From assembly GCF_028640845.1 (NCBI RefSeq), contig NC_080548.1:13815814-13879813 (forward strand): DNA of 64,000 nucleotides, read 5' to 3'. Shown here piece after piece: positions 50,563 through 62,340 of the stretch. This DNA comes from Ahaetulla prasina. Its lineage: Eukaryota > Chordata > Lepidosauria > Squamata > Colubridae. The position numbers and the translations under genes are program-made. The first letter of the stretch is position 1; every line of letters begins with the position of its first letter. The notes under the pieces were generated by a model. That model did no database searches. It was not told the DNA's origin and saw only the letters and a program-made list of their open reading frames with translations.

Positions 50563-50957
50563 TGCTCTGGCTGGTGTCAGCTTTGATGGTGTCCAGCTAC
50601 TGTATTCTTTGGTGGCCTGGTTTCCTTTTACTGCTAACTCTTCCAAACCTAATCTCTTTCTCCAGTGAATTCCCCTTTGCCTTGTTCACAGAATTTTACA
50701 TTAGATCCCAAATGATGTCTCTCTTAATATTGCTACCATGTGTTTGTTTTTTTCAGGATTTGTTTTGGCAGTAGGTTGGGGGTTTTGTTACCAGAAAAGA
50801 AAATCTGTAGAAGATACATTGTAGAAGATATTTTAGGAATGGAGAAAGATTTTTACCCTTGTTGGGTTTGTTTTTAAATAATGAAAAAGAGAGCCAGTAT
50901 TTTTATAAACAAATGTGTTCAATTTCTGACTTAGGCACTCTGGGTGGTCGAGCCACC
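50563..50957. other. 3' UTR, nothing recognised
   Basis: No repeat or RNA structure recognised. Confidence 0.4.
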
Positions 50958-51520
50958 TGTTGTGACCCAGGCCCAAGTAGGTAATAGGAAACTCAAGTCA
51001 GTCAAAAAACAAACTTTATTTGAACAGTTGAGAATTACTTCATTCCCAGCGTAGTTCAACTAAATTAAAGCAAATTCCTCCCAACACAAATTCCTCAGTC
51101 CTATCACCAACCTTGGTCCAATTAGGCAAACTGCCAAAGGCCTTTCTTGGGAAAAATTCAGAAGTCACCGATACAAAAATAAATGCAAGACGTAGACAAA
51201 GAAGAAGAGGAAGCTACCAACGTTGTTTTCCGGCAAAGCCCAAACACCGTTGCTGGTCTGTTTTAAGCCTTATGGGAGGGGCCAATCATCTCCTGGCCTT
51301 ACTCCCAAGTTGTCCTTTTTGCTTGAACTGCTCTTGCCTTCTGGCAGCTCTTCTCATGCATGCATTAGGAATAGGCTCCTCCTGTTCCTCTGCCTCACTA
51401 CTATCAGTCTCTGGAGGCTCTGGAGTCTGCACATCACTCCCCGATGGCCCTGGTCCCACCTCAGCCTCATCGTTGTCTGACCCCATTGCCAGCTCCACAG
51501 GCTGCTGGCAGACCACACCA
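50958..51520 (-). mobile_element. Solo LTR in SELENON 3' UTR, TSD CCACC
   Basis: TGTTGTGACCC to GACCACACCA, perfect CCACC flanks. Close to the 4.7- and 33.5-kb LTRs, with about 50 bp deleted inside its acidic frame. Antisense to SELENON; its AATAAA reads on the minus strand. Confidence 0.88.
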
Positions 51521-53830
51521 CCACCTATTGAAATCAACACACTACGAAAAGCCAAAATTCTTCTTTTCCCTTTGATTTTAAAGTTACAAAATAAGCTACC
51601 TATATTAAGCCTAGCACATCACATATGCTCTGAAGTCACTTAAAAAGCCTTTACTATAGAAGCAGCTTGTTAGCAAGAAGGTAGTGCCTAAGGATAGCCT
51701 CAGTTTACAAGCAGCGGCAGCAGCAACCTTTGCATGCTTTTATTTTTGTTTTAGTAACCTCTTTATATGATTTAAATGTTGCATAGTCTAGGCCTTTGTA
51801 TTCATATGGTTGTCTGCTCTTATTCGTCTCTTGATAGTTCTTAACCTATGCTCTCCTGAATTTTTAATCCGTTTGGAACATTTCCATATATCCCCAATTC
51901 CCTTCTTGAGAGATTCTGTGATCATCATAACTTACTTAGTTCTACGTTGCCACCCTTTGCCTCTTGAGTTCCTTATGTCTTTGTAGTTCTGCATTAGCAT
52001 CACATATTCAAGGAAAGTCAATGAGCAGTTGGCATTGGTGGTATTAGTGGAAAGATGTCCTGTGTGTGCACACTTATCTGCAGTGGAAAGCCATAAATGT
52101 TCCGCAGAATACTCTCTTGTGAGCTGAACTCCCAACAGGTGCATGGCACCATGGATGGAACTATGGAATTCAACTATGATGGTTGAATTCCTGTGTCACA
52201 TTAACTCACAAGCAAGCCAATGACCTTGAGTGGGTTTACACATTGCCGAAATGGGGTTTGCCTCATATGCAAACTCAGCTGATGGTTTGCAGATCGTGAT
52301 TTATACACGCAGCCTATCTTGGCTTGCTCAGCAAACCATAGATCAACAATATGTGAACACAGCCTAGGTGGCCAAGCGTTCTTTGTGTTAAAGTGGAGCG
52401 TAGATTTTTAATCATTGTCACTCAAGCTATTGGTAGTAACAGCTGTTACCAACAATAGCTATTGTATTAAACTTTTTAAAAGGTATGCTCTTATGTTCCG
52501 TGACAGAGAAATCCCATAGGTGCATCAGTATTATACTTAATTTGTATGTGTTAGGATAATGTGAAGGTTTATTAAGCCAATTTTTCTTTGCAAAGATAAA
52601 GGCAGTAGCCAAAGCAGCAACTAATTTTATTCTACTGCAAATTAGAGGGAGCCTAATTTTAGATCACAGGGCTGCTGTCATGCTTTAACGTAAAAGAAAC
52701 AAAAGGGAGCATGTTCACATCACTTCTGTAAATTCAAAGAGGGTAGCTTTTTTTTCCTGGGCAAGATTCACACCTGGCCTTTGAATGGAACATTGGGAGC
52801 TGCATTCCTAAAAGGAGAGTGAAACTAGGATTAAAAACCACATTTCATTTACATTTCAATGTAATTACCATTGAATATAGGCGCTTGGGGAAAGCCATTT
52901 TAATTACATTTAATTTAAAAGAGCTTAGGAAATCATGTATTAAGAATTTCCCCCTTTTGTCACATAAAAATTGCCATTTAGTAATAATGTTTGAAAATCT
53001 GGGGGGGCGGGGAGGCTACAGGCAAGATTTTAAGCCACAGGCGTCATCAGTTTATCCATCTCTTCTGCAAAGAAGCATTCCTGAAATCTAAGAGGTTTTA
53101 GAAGACTTCAGAAAGAATGCCAAATATTTGTGCTGATTGCCAAGCACTCAAATCGTCTTTCCAAGATCTTGTGGGTTTTTTTTCCAGAGTTAAGGCAATG
53201 GAATTGAGCAGACATTTAGGATGGCTTTGCTCCAGGAAGTTCTGCTTTCTTTGTGCAGTAATCACCACACCCCAATATTTGAAAAACAATTTTAAAAAAA
53301 TACTTTAATTTCCCAGATTCTTTCTCCTGCTTGAATGTATGAAATTGGCTTATATTAAGAGAAGACCATGGGTTGTCTTGGTCAAGTCCCATTAACAAAA
53401 GTCAGAGGTTTCTGTTCAATTCCTGGCATCTCCAGATAACACTGGAAAAGCTGCTGCCTGAAATTCTGGGAGCCATTGACTGCTGTCAGTTGTTAACGTT
53501 TTATCCACAGTTAACAGAATCTTGGTTTGTACAACACATGCACACTAAGCCACAAACAAGTCAAGCACGCTTCAGCCTAATGGGTAGTGGGAATTTTACT
53601 AGTACCAGATTAAAGTGAGCCAATGATTTGATGCTCTAAAGGGCAATTTTTTATATTTCTGCCTACACAAAACAACATTAATAGATCAAAATCTGAATTA
53701 TTCTCTTGTTTTTCTGCCCATGATTCATTATATGTAGATATTTCTAACTAAATCTGGAATTTCGGGAACTTCAGAGAAAATGGACATTTACTTCTGTTGG
53801 ATGTTGATGAGGGTTGTGTAAACTTTAGAG
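51521..53830. other. 3' UTR, mostly unique sequence
   Basis: No coding exon. A 10-bp hairpin (GGAATTCAAC with GTTGAATTCC) is at 52165-52191. 52250-52370 looks like an old foldback repeat (GTTTGC/GCAAAC arms). Confidence 0.45.
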
Positions 53831-53955
53831 CAAGAGTATCCAACTTTGGCAATTCTAAGACCGTGGACTTCAACTCCCAGAATTCCCCAGCCAGCCATGC
53901 TGGGTGAGGAATTCTGGGAGTTGAAGTCCTCAAGTCTTAAGGTTGCACACCCTTG
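53831..53955. mobile_element. Palindromic hAT MITE, diverged
   Basis: CAAGAGTATCCAACTTTGGC to GTTGCACACCCTTG with complementary arms. Confidence 0.8.
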
Positions 53956-54510
53956 TTTCAGAGGAACCTGCTAGAAGATGTCTTTCACTCTACTTCAAAA
54001 CAGAATGCAGAGAGTTGATCTGCAAATGGTCTGTATGCCATTTTGTCATATCATGTACAGCTGTGTACTTACAAAGGCTGTGTAGTCTTGGAAGTTCTGC
54101 ACATTTCCTGTCTTACCCTCTGACTTTAGCCTACGAATTTGATCCTCGTTTGCTCTCGCTCGTGCAGGCAAAAGGCAAATGAGTTATTGAAAACAACTAA
54201 TGATGTTCTTGGAAAAGAACCTTCTTTGTGGAAAGTTATTTAAGGCTGCCAACTTGTATCTGAACCAAGAATAAGTTCCACTGAGCTCAGTGGGATTTAT
54301 TTTGGAATCACTGTGGAAAGAAAACACTAGTGTGGGCACTTTGGGGTAACTAATTTCACTTATTCTATTTTTGATCCCTGGATTTCTTAACCAAAAAAGA
54401 AAAAAAAAGCTAAGCCTTTTCTATTTATCTTATCACTATAAATAGATTTTTATAGGTATTTTGATAACTATAGAGAGAAGAAAATGAATAGGTTGGTTTC
54501 TCTCCTTGAT

Positions 54511-54584
54511 CTCCGTTCTTTGTGAAGGCCTGATCTTAAATCGAGGATGGGTCAGGTTTGATGTCTGACGGTTGATTGCGGGAG
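54511..54584 (+). ncRNA. Candidate SECIS element, form 2-like
   Basis: Core GTGA at 54522-54525, then a 10-bp helix with G.U pairs (GGCCTGATCT 54527-54536 with GGGTCAGGTT 54549-54558), then TGAT at 54559-54562. The apical loop starts TAAA and can form an AUC/GAU mini-stem, as in form 2 SECIS. A lower helix CCGTT/GACGG (54513-54517 with 54567-54571) lies beyond an internal loop. It sits in non-repeat DNA on the SELENON sense strand before the poly(A) signal. GUGA in place of AUGA is less common. Folding and conservation were not computed. Confidence 0.65.
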
Positions 54585-54767
54585 GAAAAAAAATCTTTAT
54601 CATTCTTCTCTTCATTTTTTAACTATTCCTTTAAAGGTTTTTATTTTATTTTTGCTAAGTGTTTCTTTTTTTTAAGATGGTTTATTGTAAAATACAAACT
54701 TATTTGTCTGTTAACAGCCTTTCCCCACTTAAAGTCTTTAGTGGTTTTTGGTGATCCTGACAGTTAT

Positions 54768-55172
54768 ACAGGTAGTCCTCAACTTACAACTACAATTAAG
54801 TCCAGAATTTCTGTTGCTAAGCAAGGCAGTTATTGAGTTGTGCCCAATTTTATGACCTGTTTACTACAGCTGTTAAGTGAATCACTGTAGTTGTTAAATG
54901 GCACATGCAGTCATTAAGCGAATCAAGTGTCTCCCATTGACTTTGCTTGTAGAAAGCTGGCTGGAAAGAATGCAAATGGTGATTCCAAGATTCCAAGAAG
55001 CTACAACTGTCATAAATTCACACCAGTTCCTAGCGCCCAAGTTTTGATCACGTAACTGTGGGAAGTTGCCATGGTTGTACAGCACATGTAAAGACATGTG
55101 AATGTCACTATCAGTGCCATTGTAACTTTGAATGGTCACTAAACAAATAGTTGTAAGTTGAGGACTACTTAT
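54768..55172. mobile_element. MITE1 copy between SECIS and poly(A) signal
   Basis: CAGGTAGTCCTCAACTTAC to GTTGAGGACTACTTA, about 400 bp. Confidence 0.85.
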
Positions 55173-55783
55173 CTTAGTTAACTACCCATACCTTCAAGAA
55201 TGATTAGTTTGAAGCTGTATAACACTGAGAATGTTTTGCATCTGATTAGTGTTGCTATTCATAAAATTATATTAGAATGTCCTGGACAGATTTTTAATAA
55301 TGGTTATCAGAGGTCTGTAAAACAAGTTGAGGTCAGTCTTTCAGAGATTGTGCCAATATTCTTCAACATTGCTTCAAATGCTTCAATGCTTCAAAGTATT
55401 GCACCTTTTACACACCTCTATTTGTTATCGAATACTGAAGAAATATTAAGGGGGGGGGGAAATCAGGAAAGTTAATTAAGTGAAGATCAATGTATTTTTA
55501 AAAAGCTCTGTATTTTTTTTTTAAATTTAACTTGCTCATAATTCATATAGGAACCATGGCCTCTGGATTTCTTCGAATCCCAAGAATGTTCCGTTCACTT
55601 TGAAACTGAACTGTATATGATTTTAATTTCAGACCTCAGTTATTAAATTTGCAAGTTGACAGATTCATTTGTAACAGTATCACCCAGTTGAACCAGTGTT
55701 ACAGTAAACCATCGTGGATTTATTCTTGTATAAAATGTTGGCAACATGGCTGTTTGTAGCAGCAAAGATCACTCTTTTGCAAT
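55173..55783. other. 3' UTR end, unique sequence
   Basis: AT-rich; no repeat recognised. Leads to the poly(A) signal. Confidence 0.45.
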
Positions 55784-55789
55784 AATAAA
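55784..55789 (+). terminator. Poly(A) signal AATAAA, likely SELENON 3' end
   Basis: AATAAA in non-repeat DNA, followed about 22 bp later by a GT-rich run (55811-55828), the usual downstream element. Cleavage would fall near 55800-55810. Confidence 0.6.
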
Positions 55790-55934
55790 AATTGGGAAAA
55801 CCAAACAAATGTGTTTTTGTATTTGGGGCCATGGCAAGACATTGTATATTTGGAAAGTAAAAAGGAAACGGCTAAATGAAACTGCAACTAACCTTTAAGT
55901 GGAATACTGAAATGGGCAGCATTTTTTTAAAATT

Positions 55935-56185
55935 TATTTACATTTATATCCCGCCCTTCTCCGAAGACTCAGGGCGGCTTACAGTGTATAAGGCAATAGT
56001 CTCATTCTATTTGTATATTTACAAAGTCAACTTATTGCCCCCCCAACAATCTGGGTCCTCATTTTACCTACCTTATAAAGGATGGAAGGCTGAGTCAACC
56101 TCGGGCCGGGCTTGAACCTGCAGTAATTGCAGGCTGCTGTGTTCTAATAACAGGCTTCTAACAGCCTGAGCTATCCCGGCATTTC
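55935..56185 (-). mobile_element. tRNA-derived SINE (MIR-like)
   Basis: Third copy of the 2.2/13.0-kb element, starting CATTTATATCCCGCCC. Confidence 0.82.
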
Positions 56186-56545
56186 TTCTACCTGCTGGTG
56201 TAGAAGACAACTAATTTTAAAAAAAATGTTTTTCTGATATAAACGGAGGCTGCTAACATTTCTTTGTAGCAATTAATTGCAGAGTTGGCCTTTTAAACCA
56301 ATAGATCAAAACAAGGTTTGCAAACTTTTTCAGGCCACAGAACCTATCATTAAGAAAGAAATTTCCTGAACCCTTTTCCAAAGTTCTAGTAAAACTAGTT
56401 ATTCCCCCCACCCACCGCCAGTCTTTCACAGAATCCTATCAAGTTCCAGGAAATATGATTTGGAAAAACCTGCATTAAAACATGGACTGGTTAGCTGGAA
56501 TCTTAAGCGACTTTGTAGCCTCAATCTGGCCTGGGTCTGTGCCAG
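56186..56545. other. No gene seen
   Basis: No recognised repeat. Confidence 0.4.
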
Positions 56546-57412
56546 TGGTGGGGTTCAATTTTTTTTACTACTGGTTCTGTGGGTGTGGCTTGGTGGGCGT
56601 GGCAGGGGAAGGATATTGTGAAATCTCCATTCCCACCCCACTCCAGGGGAAGGTTACTGCAAAATCCCCATTTCCTCCCGATCAGCTGAGATTCGGGAGG
56701 CAGAAAATAGATGGGGGCGGGGCCAGTTAGAATTTTTACTACTGGTTCTCCTGTTGGGAGAAATATCCATCTGGGAGAAATATCCATCTGGGTTCAGTTC
56801 CAAGTGGGGACAAAGACACTGGAAACATGGAGGCTGCTTGGAAAGATGGTTTAATGGTGGTCAGGATCACATGGCTTGAGTTCCTGAACAGAAAAGGCTG
56901 AGATCCTGTGTGCTCCCTGGCTTTATGCTTTTTCTGAGCTTTGACCTTTCTGGGGCACAGGAAGAGTATCCTGATTGGTTGTCAGACTCCCAGGGGGTGG
57001 GAGTCTTAGCTAGCCTTGCTGGCTGTCTCTCAAGCTTGCTTGAGCCTTGCCATGTGGTGAGTTTCAGTTGTATTGTGTTGCAAATCATGGGGGGATTGAG
57101 TGAGCTTGGTTGAAGCCTTAATTGTCCATTGACAAAGGTGGGGAGAATGAGTGAGCTTAGCTGAGGCTTTTAATGGCCCATTGACAAAGGTGGGGGGGAG
57201 TCAGGAAGTTGCAGGGAGCTCCTTTGTCTTTAAAATATGTTTCTCCATTTCTCATCCAGGAAGGTATAATATTCTGCTTTTTAAAATATTTCCTAGAATA
57301 TTTCATTCTTCTAGGAGGGGGGTGGGTGCTAAATTCCTACACTCCGAACTACTCAAAATTTCCGCTACTGATTCTCCAGAACTGGTCAGAACCTGCTGAA
57401 ACCCACCTCTGG
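56546..57412. mobile_element. hAT element split by an LTR
   Basis: CAGTGGTGGGGTTCAAT start; after the LTR, ACTACTCAAAATTTCCGC and GAAACCCACCTCTG end. Flanks about GTCTGTGC/CTCTGTGC. Confidence 0.75.
56752..57341. mobile_element. Probable solo LTR, different family, TSD CTCC
   Basis: TGTTGGGAG to CCTACA, 590 bp, 4-bp CTCC on both sides, inserted in a hAT. An 18-bp tandem repeat lies near its start; a near-duplicate TTGACAAAGGTGGGG unit occurs twice near 57128 and 57181. Confidence 0.6.
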
Positions 57413-57689
57413 CTCTGTGCCATGTGCGAACTAAGCTTATGAACATTCCCAAACCAGAACATTGGTTCTGTAGCCTAACCCTGTTCATATTCAGTCAGAA
57501 ATAAATTTTGTGTAGTTTACTGGATCAAAGATATCACAATGTTTTGCAATGCACACATTTATTTACCCTAAGTCTCATAATGTCAATTCAGTTTTGAAAT
57601 TCAACTAAAATTCAGTGCTGATTTGCAGCACTGAACGTAACTAAGCAAGTAACCAAAAACTCTCTACTATTGACCTCACCCCATTTTTA
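57413..57689. other. No gene seen
   Basis: AT-rich, no recognised repeat. Confidence 0.4.
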
Positions 57690-58435
57690 AGAGGTCTATA
57701 AGGGCATAAGAGCACAAAACGTACCTACCGTTCCTGTCCTATTGATTCCTTTCATTATATCCAATTAATATAGTTATTACATACTTATGCTCATTTTTTT
57801 AATTTCTTTTTGTCACAACGGTATACACAAACATTGTCATAAATAAAACAACATATCATGAAGAAAATATATAGATATATAAGTAAAAAGATATGCATCA
57901 ACTATATTAATTTGATATAATGAAGGGAACAATAAGACAGGAACGGTAGGCACTATTGTGCTCTTATGCACGCCCCTTATAGTCCTCTTAGGAATGGGGT
58001 GAGGTCAATGGTAGACAGTTTTTGGTTGAAGATTTTGGGATTTTGAGTAGAGACTATGGAGTCAGGTAATGAGTTCCAAGCATTAACAACTCTGTTACAG
58101 AAGTCATATTTTCTGCAATCAAGTTTGAATCGGTTGACATTAAGCTTGAATCTATTTTTTGCTCTTGTAATATTGCGATTGAAGCTGAAGTAGTCTTTTA
58201 TAGGAAGGATATTGCAATAGATGATTTTGTGTGTTAAACACAGGTCATGTCGAAGTCGACGGAGTTGTAAATTTTCTAATCCCAGGATTTCAAGCCTGTT
58301 GGTATAAGGTATTTTGTTGTTTTCGGAGGAGCGAATATATGCTTATATATTATATGCTTATATATTATATAGTTATTTTCATGCTTATGCTTATATATAC
58401 TGTTGTGACAAAATAAATAAATAAATAAAATAAAG
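57690..58435. mobile_element. LINE 3' end (L2/CR1 group), rearranged
   Basis: TTTTTGTCACAACGG, GGAACGGTAGGCAC and long antisense pol-like sequence, with a plus-oriented TGTTGTGACAAAATAAATAA tail at 58392. Repeated CACCCCATT blocks suggest two copies in inverse order. Confidence 0.6.
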
Positions 58436-58900
58436 TAATGCGGCTTTGCCCAATAAAGGAGATTCTTTGAGAAACAGCCTAACGTAATACTATATCTTCC
58501 GGGTGGGGCAAGTTGACAAGTAGTTGTTACTCTTCCCCAGGCAACTCTTTCACAAACAGCAGCTTTTCAGGAATACTCCTTTGATTTGACACCTCCCATC
58601 TGTAGGCATTCATACACACACCAACTCTATTTGTGTCCAGAAGTTGAATGGCACTACACAAGTCACGGGATCAACACTTCTTACGTTCTGGGGAAGCCTG
58701 TGTACTAACCATTCGTGGGGCTGATTAGGAGGGGGGCACCTCTAATTTAAAGTAACGCAGGTTTGTTTCTCGTGGAACTAAGCTGCAGTTCCATTCCAAG
58801 CTTCCCTAAGTATCGACTTTGAAATCAGTATTCTGGAGAAGCATTTGTTCTTTCCTCTTTCTTTAGGTGCTTTGACTCAATTCAAAGAGGCCAAGTCATA
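58436..58900. other. No gene seen
   Basis: No recognised repeat. Confidence 0.4.
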
Positions 58901-58908
58901 ATTTAGGT

Positions 58909-59043
58909 CAGGGGTCTCCAACCTTGGTAACTTTAAGCCTGGAGGACTTCAACTCCCAGAATGCCCCAGCCAGCTTTGCTGGCTGGGGAATTCTGGGAGT
59001 TGAAGTCCACCAGGCTTAAAGTTGCCAAGGTTGGAGACCCCTG
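58909..59043. mobile_element. Palindromic hAT MITE, TSD ATTTAGGT
   Basis: CAGGGGTCTCCAACCTTGG to complement, perfect 8-bp flanks at 58901-58908 and 59044-59051. Confidence 0.94.
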
Positions 59044-59124
59044 ATTTAGGTGGTTGATGAACCATAGCTTGTGACTCCAGCTGGATTGGGCTAACCCACT
59101 GAAACACTATGTGATTCCATGAAA

Positions 59125-59340
59125 TATGGATGTGGAACCTAGAAATGAGAAATTTCCTGACACTGAGAACAATCAACCAGTGGAACAGTTTGGCTTCAAA
59201 AAGTGTGTGTGCTCCATCATTGGAGAGTTTAAAGAAGAGACTGGACAGCCACTTGTCAGAAATGGTATAGGGTCTCCTGCAAGAGCAGGGGGTTGGACTA
59301 GAAGACCTCCAAAGTCCCTTCCAACTCTTGTTATTCTGAA
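59125..59340 (+). mobile_element. CR1 3' end, diverged
   Basis: AGAAATTTCCTGACACTGAG, CAGTGGAACAG, GGTTGGACTAGAAGACCTCC and CTTCCAACTCTTGTTATTC. Confidence 0.85.
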
Positions 59341-59579
59341 AGTCAAAAATAAATGACAACTTCCTCCAACAGAAGCTTCAAATAAAATCTCAACATTCAT
59401 TCTGATAGCATCTGTCAACTCCACGATGAAGTTATTGTGAAGTCCCCATTTAAAACTTAAATTGTATGCCCCCAGTATGTATTTTGAAATATTTTAAGTG
59501 TGAGAACGCTGAACATCAAGTATGAACATCAAAACCTACCATAAGTAAAACCTAATGTAATGCACTACACAGACACACA

Positions 59580-60610
59580 CACAAAATGAAAAATTGTGAA
59601 AATATTTACAAACCCTTTGCATCCTGGGCATAAATTGTTTCAATTCCTACGTTCAAAACAACACTATAGAGCACTGCAAACCAGAACAACTGGACACAAG
59701 AATAGTTCCCCCCCCCCGAAACGCTATCACTCTGCTAAACAAATAATTCCCTCAACACACTTGGCCAATAAAAGAATTCTAAACTATCTAAACTAAACTA
59801 AAACCCCAGACGAGTGAAAACATCCAACCTTGGCACATTGAGAATAGAATAGAATAGAATAGAATAGAATAGAATAGAATAGAATAGAATAGAATAGAAT
59901 AGGATTCTTTATTGGCCAAGTGTGATTGGACACACAAGGAATTTGTCTTGGTGCGTATGTTCTCAGTGTACATAAAAGAAAAGATACCTTCATCAAGAAT
60001 CATAAGGTACAACACTTAATGATCGTCGTAGGGTATAAATAAGCAATCAGGAAACAATCAATATAAATCGTAAGGATACAAGCAACAAAGTTACGGTCTT
60101 ACAGTCATAAGTGGGAGGAGATGTTTGATAGGAACGATGAGAAGACTAATAGTAATAGTCATGCAGATTTAGTAAATAGTTTGACAGTGTTGAGGGAATT
60201 ATTTGCTTAGCAGAGTGATGGTGTTTCGGGGGGAAAACTGGGTAGAAGTTGAAACAGTTTATGTCCCGGATGCGAGGGGTCTGTAGATATTTTCACAGCC
60301 CTCTTTTTGACTCTTGCAGTAAAAGGTCCTCAATGGAAGGCAGGTTGGTAGCCATTGTTTTTTCTGCAGTTCTAGTGATCCTCTGAAGTCCGTGTTTGTC
60401 TTGTTGGGTTGCAGAATCAAACCAGACAGTTATAGAATAGAATAGAATAGAATTTTTATTGGCCAAGTGTGATTGGACACACAAGGAATTTGTCTTGGTG
60501 CATATGCTCTCAGTGTACATAAAAGAAAAGATACGTTCATCAAGGTACAACATTTACAACACAATTGATGGTCAATATATCAATATAAATCATAAGGATT
60601 ATAGAAGTGC
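59580..60610. mobile_element. CR1-L3 cluster in opposite orientations
   Basis: Plus 3' fragment 59580-59785, minus copy 59841-60430 with (AGAAT)n tail and pol end ([17 protein letters not shown]), and a second minus 3' end 60435-60610 inserted in its pol part. Confidence 0.88.
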
Positions 60611-60729
60611 AGTTAGCCCTGATCAGCGCTGCTTATTCCAAAAGCCCGCGTTTTATTTTTTTTATTTTATTTTAATTCATTTTAATTTATTTTAATTAAT
60701 TAATTTTAAAAGCACGCTTGCTCAGTGCT

Positions 60730-61560
60730 TTTTTTTCCCAAGCAAGGCTGCCTCCGGGGTGCTTGCAAGCAACGGGATCGCCTCGAGCATCCACGCGCCC
60801 CCGGGGTGTGCGTGTTTATGTGCCTGCCTGCCTGCCTCCCGACGCTGTCGTCACCCAGAGGGGAGGGGAGGGGAGGGAAGGGAAGGGAAGGGAAGGGGCG
60901 GGAGGGGGGGCGCGTCACGCGGCGACCCTCCCTGCGCATGCGCCAGGAGGAGAGCCGGCCGACGTTTAGGGGGGGCGCTGCGGTTGCCGAGCGGAAGGGC
61001 AAAACTCGGGAGCGTCGTGAAGCGGCCCTCGCGGTTGGTGGTTGGAGGGGCACTTTCCGCGTCCGGGTCGTCTTCGCTGGAGCGGCCTGACGGGGCCACC
61101 GCCTTCACGGAAGCGGCGCCGGTGGGGATCCAGACCCGTGTCAGGGGGAAGGGAACGTGTGAAAGGGGGAGGGAGGGGGGAGGGGCGGCTTGAGGGCAAG
61201 GAGAGGGGAGGGGCGCTCTCTTATTCCCCCCCCTACTTCGCCAACCCCGTCGGCCCAGCCTCTGCGACTGGTACGAAGTCGGGGGGGAAAGAGGGCTCCT
61301 GAGCTGGTGCAGAGCGCCCAGTTTTGCAGAGACTTTCGGGGTGGGTGAGGGGATATGTCGGCTTCACTTTCCCCGCAACAAAAACCAAGCGATCCACGCT
61401 GCACCCCAAAGACCCGTCTGGTCTGGTGCTTCTTCCGCCAGGCTGGTGGGGAGGTTGGGGATGGGGAGGTGGGTGGGGGGACTGCCACTCCCATCCTCCC
61501 CATCCAGCTTCCAGCTCGTGGGGATTGTAGTGTGTGCCCCCCACCCCTGTTAGTCCGAGA
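60730..61560. promoter_or_regulatory. CpG island, probable promoter of the next gene
   Basis: GC- and CpG-rich with GGGAGGGG/GGGAAGGG arrays and open frames in many phases, as in promoter islands. Human SELENON is followed on the same strand by MTFR1L, whose first exon is non-coding; no MTFR1L coding sequence is visible up to 64000. Confidence 0.6.
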
Positions 61561-61614
61561 AGGCGGATCAATTGATTCCATGTAGCTCTGTGTGGAGGTT
61601 TGCCACAAAGTCTC

Positions 61615-62060
61615 TCTTTTTTTAAAAAGAAATTTTTATTAAGATTTAAAAACAAACAAAAACAATGGACATTGCTCCACCTCTCTGGTTTCTAACATCT
61701 ACGGCAAGTTCAAGTTACTTGAACTTGACGTAAATGTTAGAAACCAGAAGCAAAATCTACAGCTGTGCAGAGATGGACAGACTTACTCTAGAACTCAGAG
61801 ATAAAAGCCAATCAAGGTACTATGAGGTCTGGAGTAAATTCTACGAATGGCTTGAGAGGAGAAAAATGCCCAAAACAAGAGACAATGAGTGTCTAGAAAT
61901 GTATATATCAATGTATGTTGTACTTGTGAGGGTAGAATAGATTTATAAAATATGTATATAGTTGTAGGAATGGTATATAACATAGTATATACTTGATATA
62001 TAAGGAATTAGGAGATATGTAAATTTGTATATAGATTGAGGAATATATGATATAGTAGCC
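61615..62060. mobile_element. L1 LINE 3' end with foldback
   Basis: 61800-61860 encodes YYEVWSKFYEWLERRK, an L1 ORF2 end. Upstream is an inverted piece (AAATTTTTATTAAG) meeting it at a hairpin 61684-61748. Confidence 0.65.
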
Positions 62061-62139
62061 ACAAAGTCTCTTTTATTGTCATTATTTTTAAAATAACGTC
62101 TCTCATCTCTTTCCTCCAGTCCCCTCCCACCACTTAATA

Positions 62140-62340
62140 ACGATAGTAACAGAGTTGGAAGGGACCTTGGAGGTCATCTAGTGCAGGGGTCCCCAACCTT
62201 GGCAACTTTAAGCCTGGAGGACTTCAACTCCCAGAATACTTTGCTGGCTGGGGAATTTTGGGAGTTGAAGTCCTCCAGGCTTAAAGTTGCCAAGGTTGGG
62301 GACCCCTGATCTACTGCAATCCCCTGCTCACCTGCTTTAG
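62140..62340 (-). mobile_element. CR1 3' tip split by hAT MITE
   Basis: AACAGAGTTGGAAGGGACC and GCAATCCCCTGCTCACC flank the element at 62184-62308. Confidence 0.75.
62184..62308. mobile_element. Palindromic hAT MITE
   Basis: CAGGGGTCCCCAACCTTGG and complement; flanks ATCTAGTG/ATCTACTG. Confidence 0.92.

Larger units (their letters stand above)
47383..55805 (+). other. SELENON: Inferred SELENON 3' UTR
   Basis: Extent inferred from the stop codon, the candidate SECIS at 54.5 kb and the AATAAA at 55784. About 3 kb of it is inserted hAT, SINE, LTR and MITE sequence. Spliced or shorter 3' ends cannot be excluded from sequence alone. Confidence 0.55.

Noticed and set aside
54180..54215. AATGAG...AAAA...AATGATG as SECIS
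   Set aside because: Only about three base pairs form between the boxes; the 54.52-kb candidate has ten.
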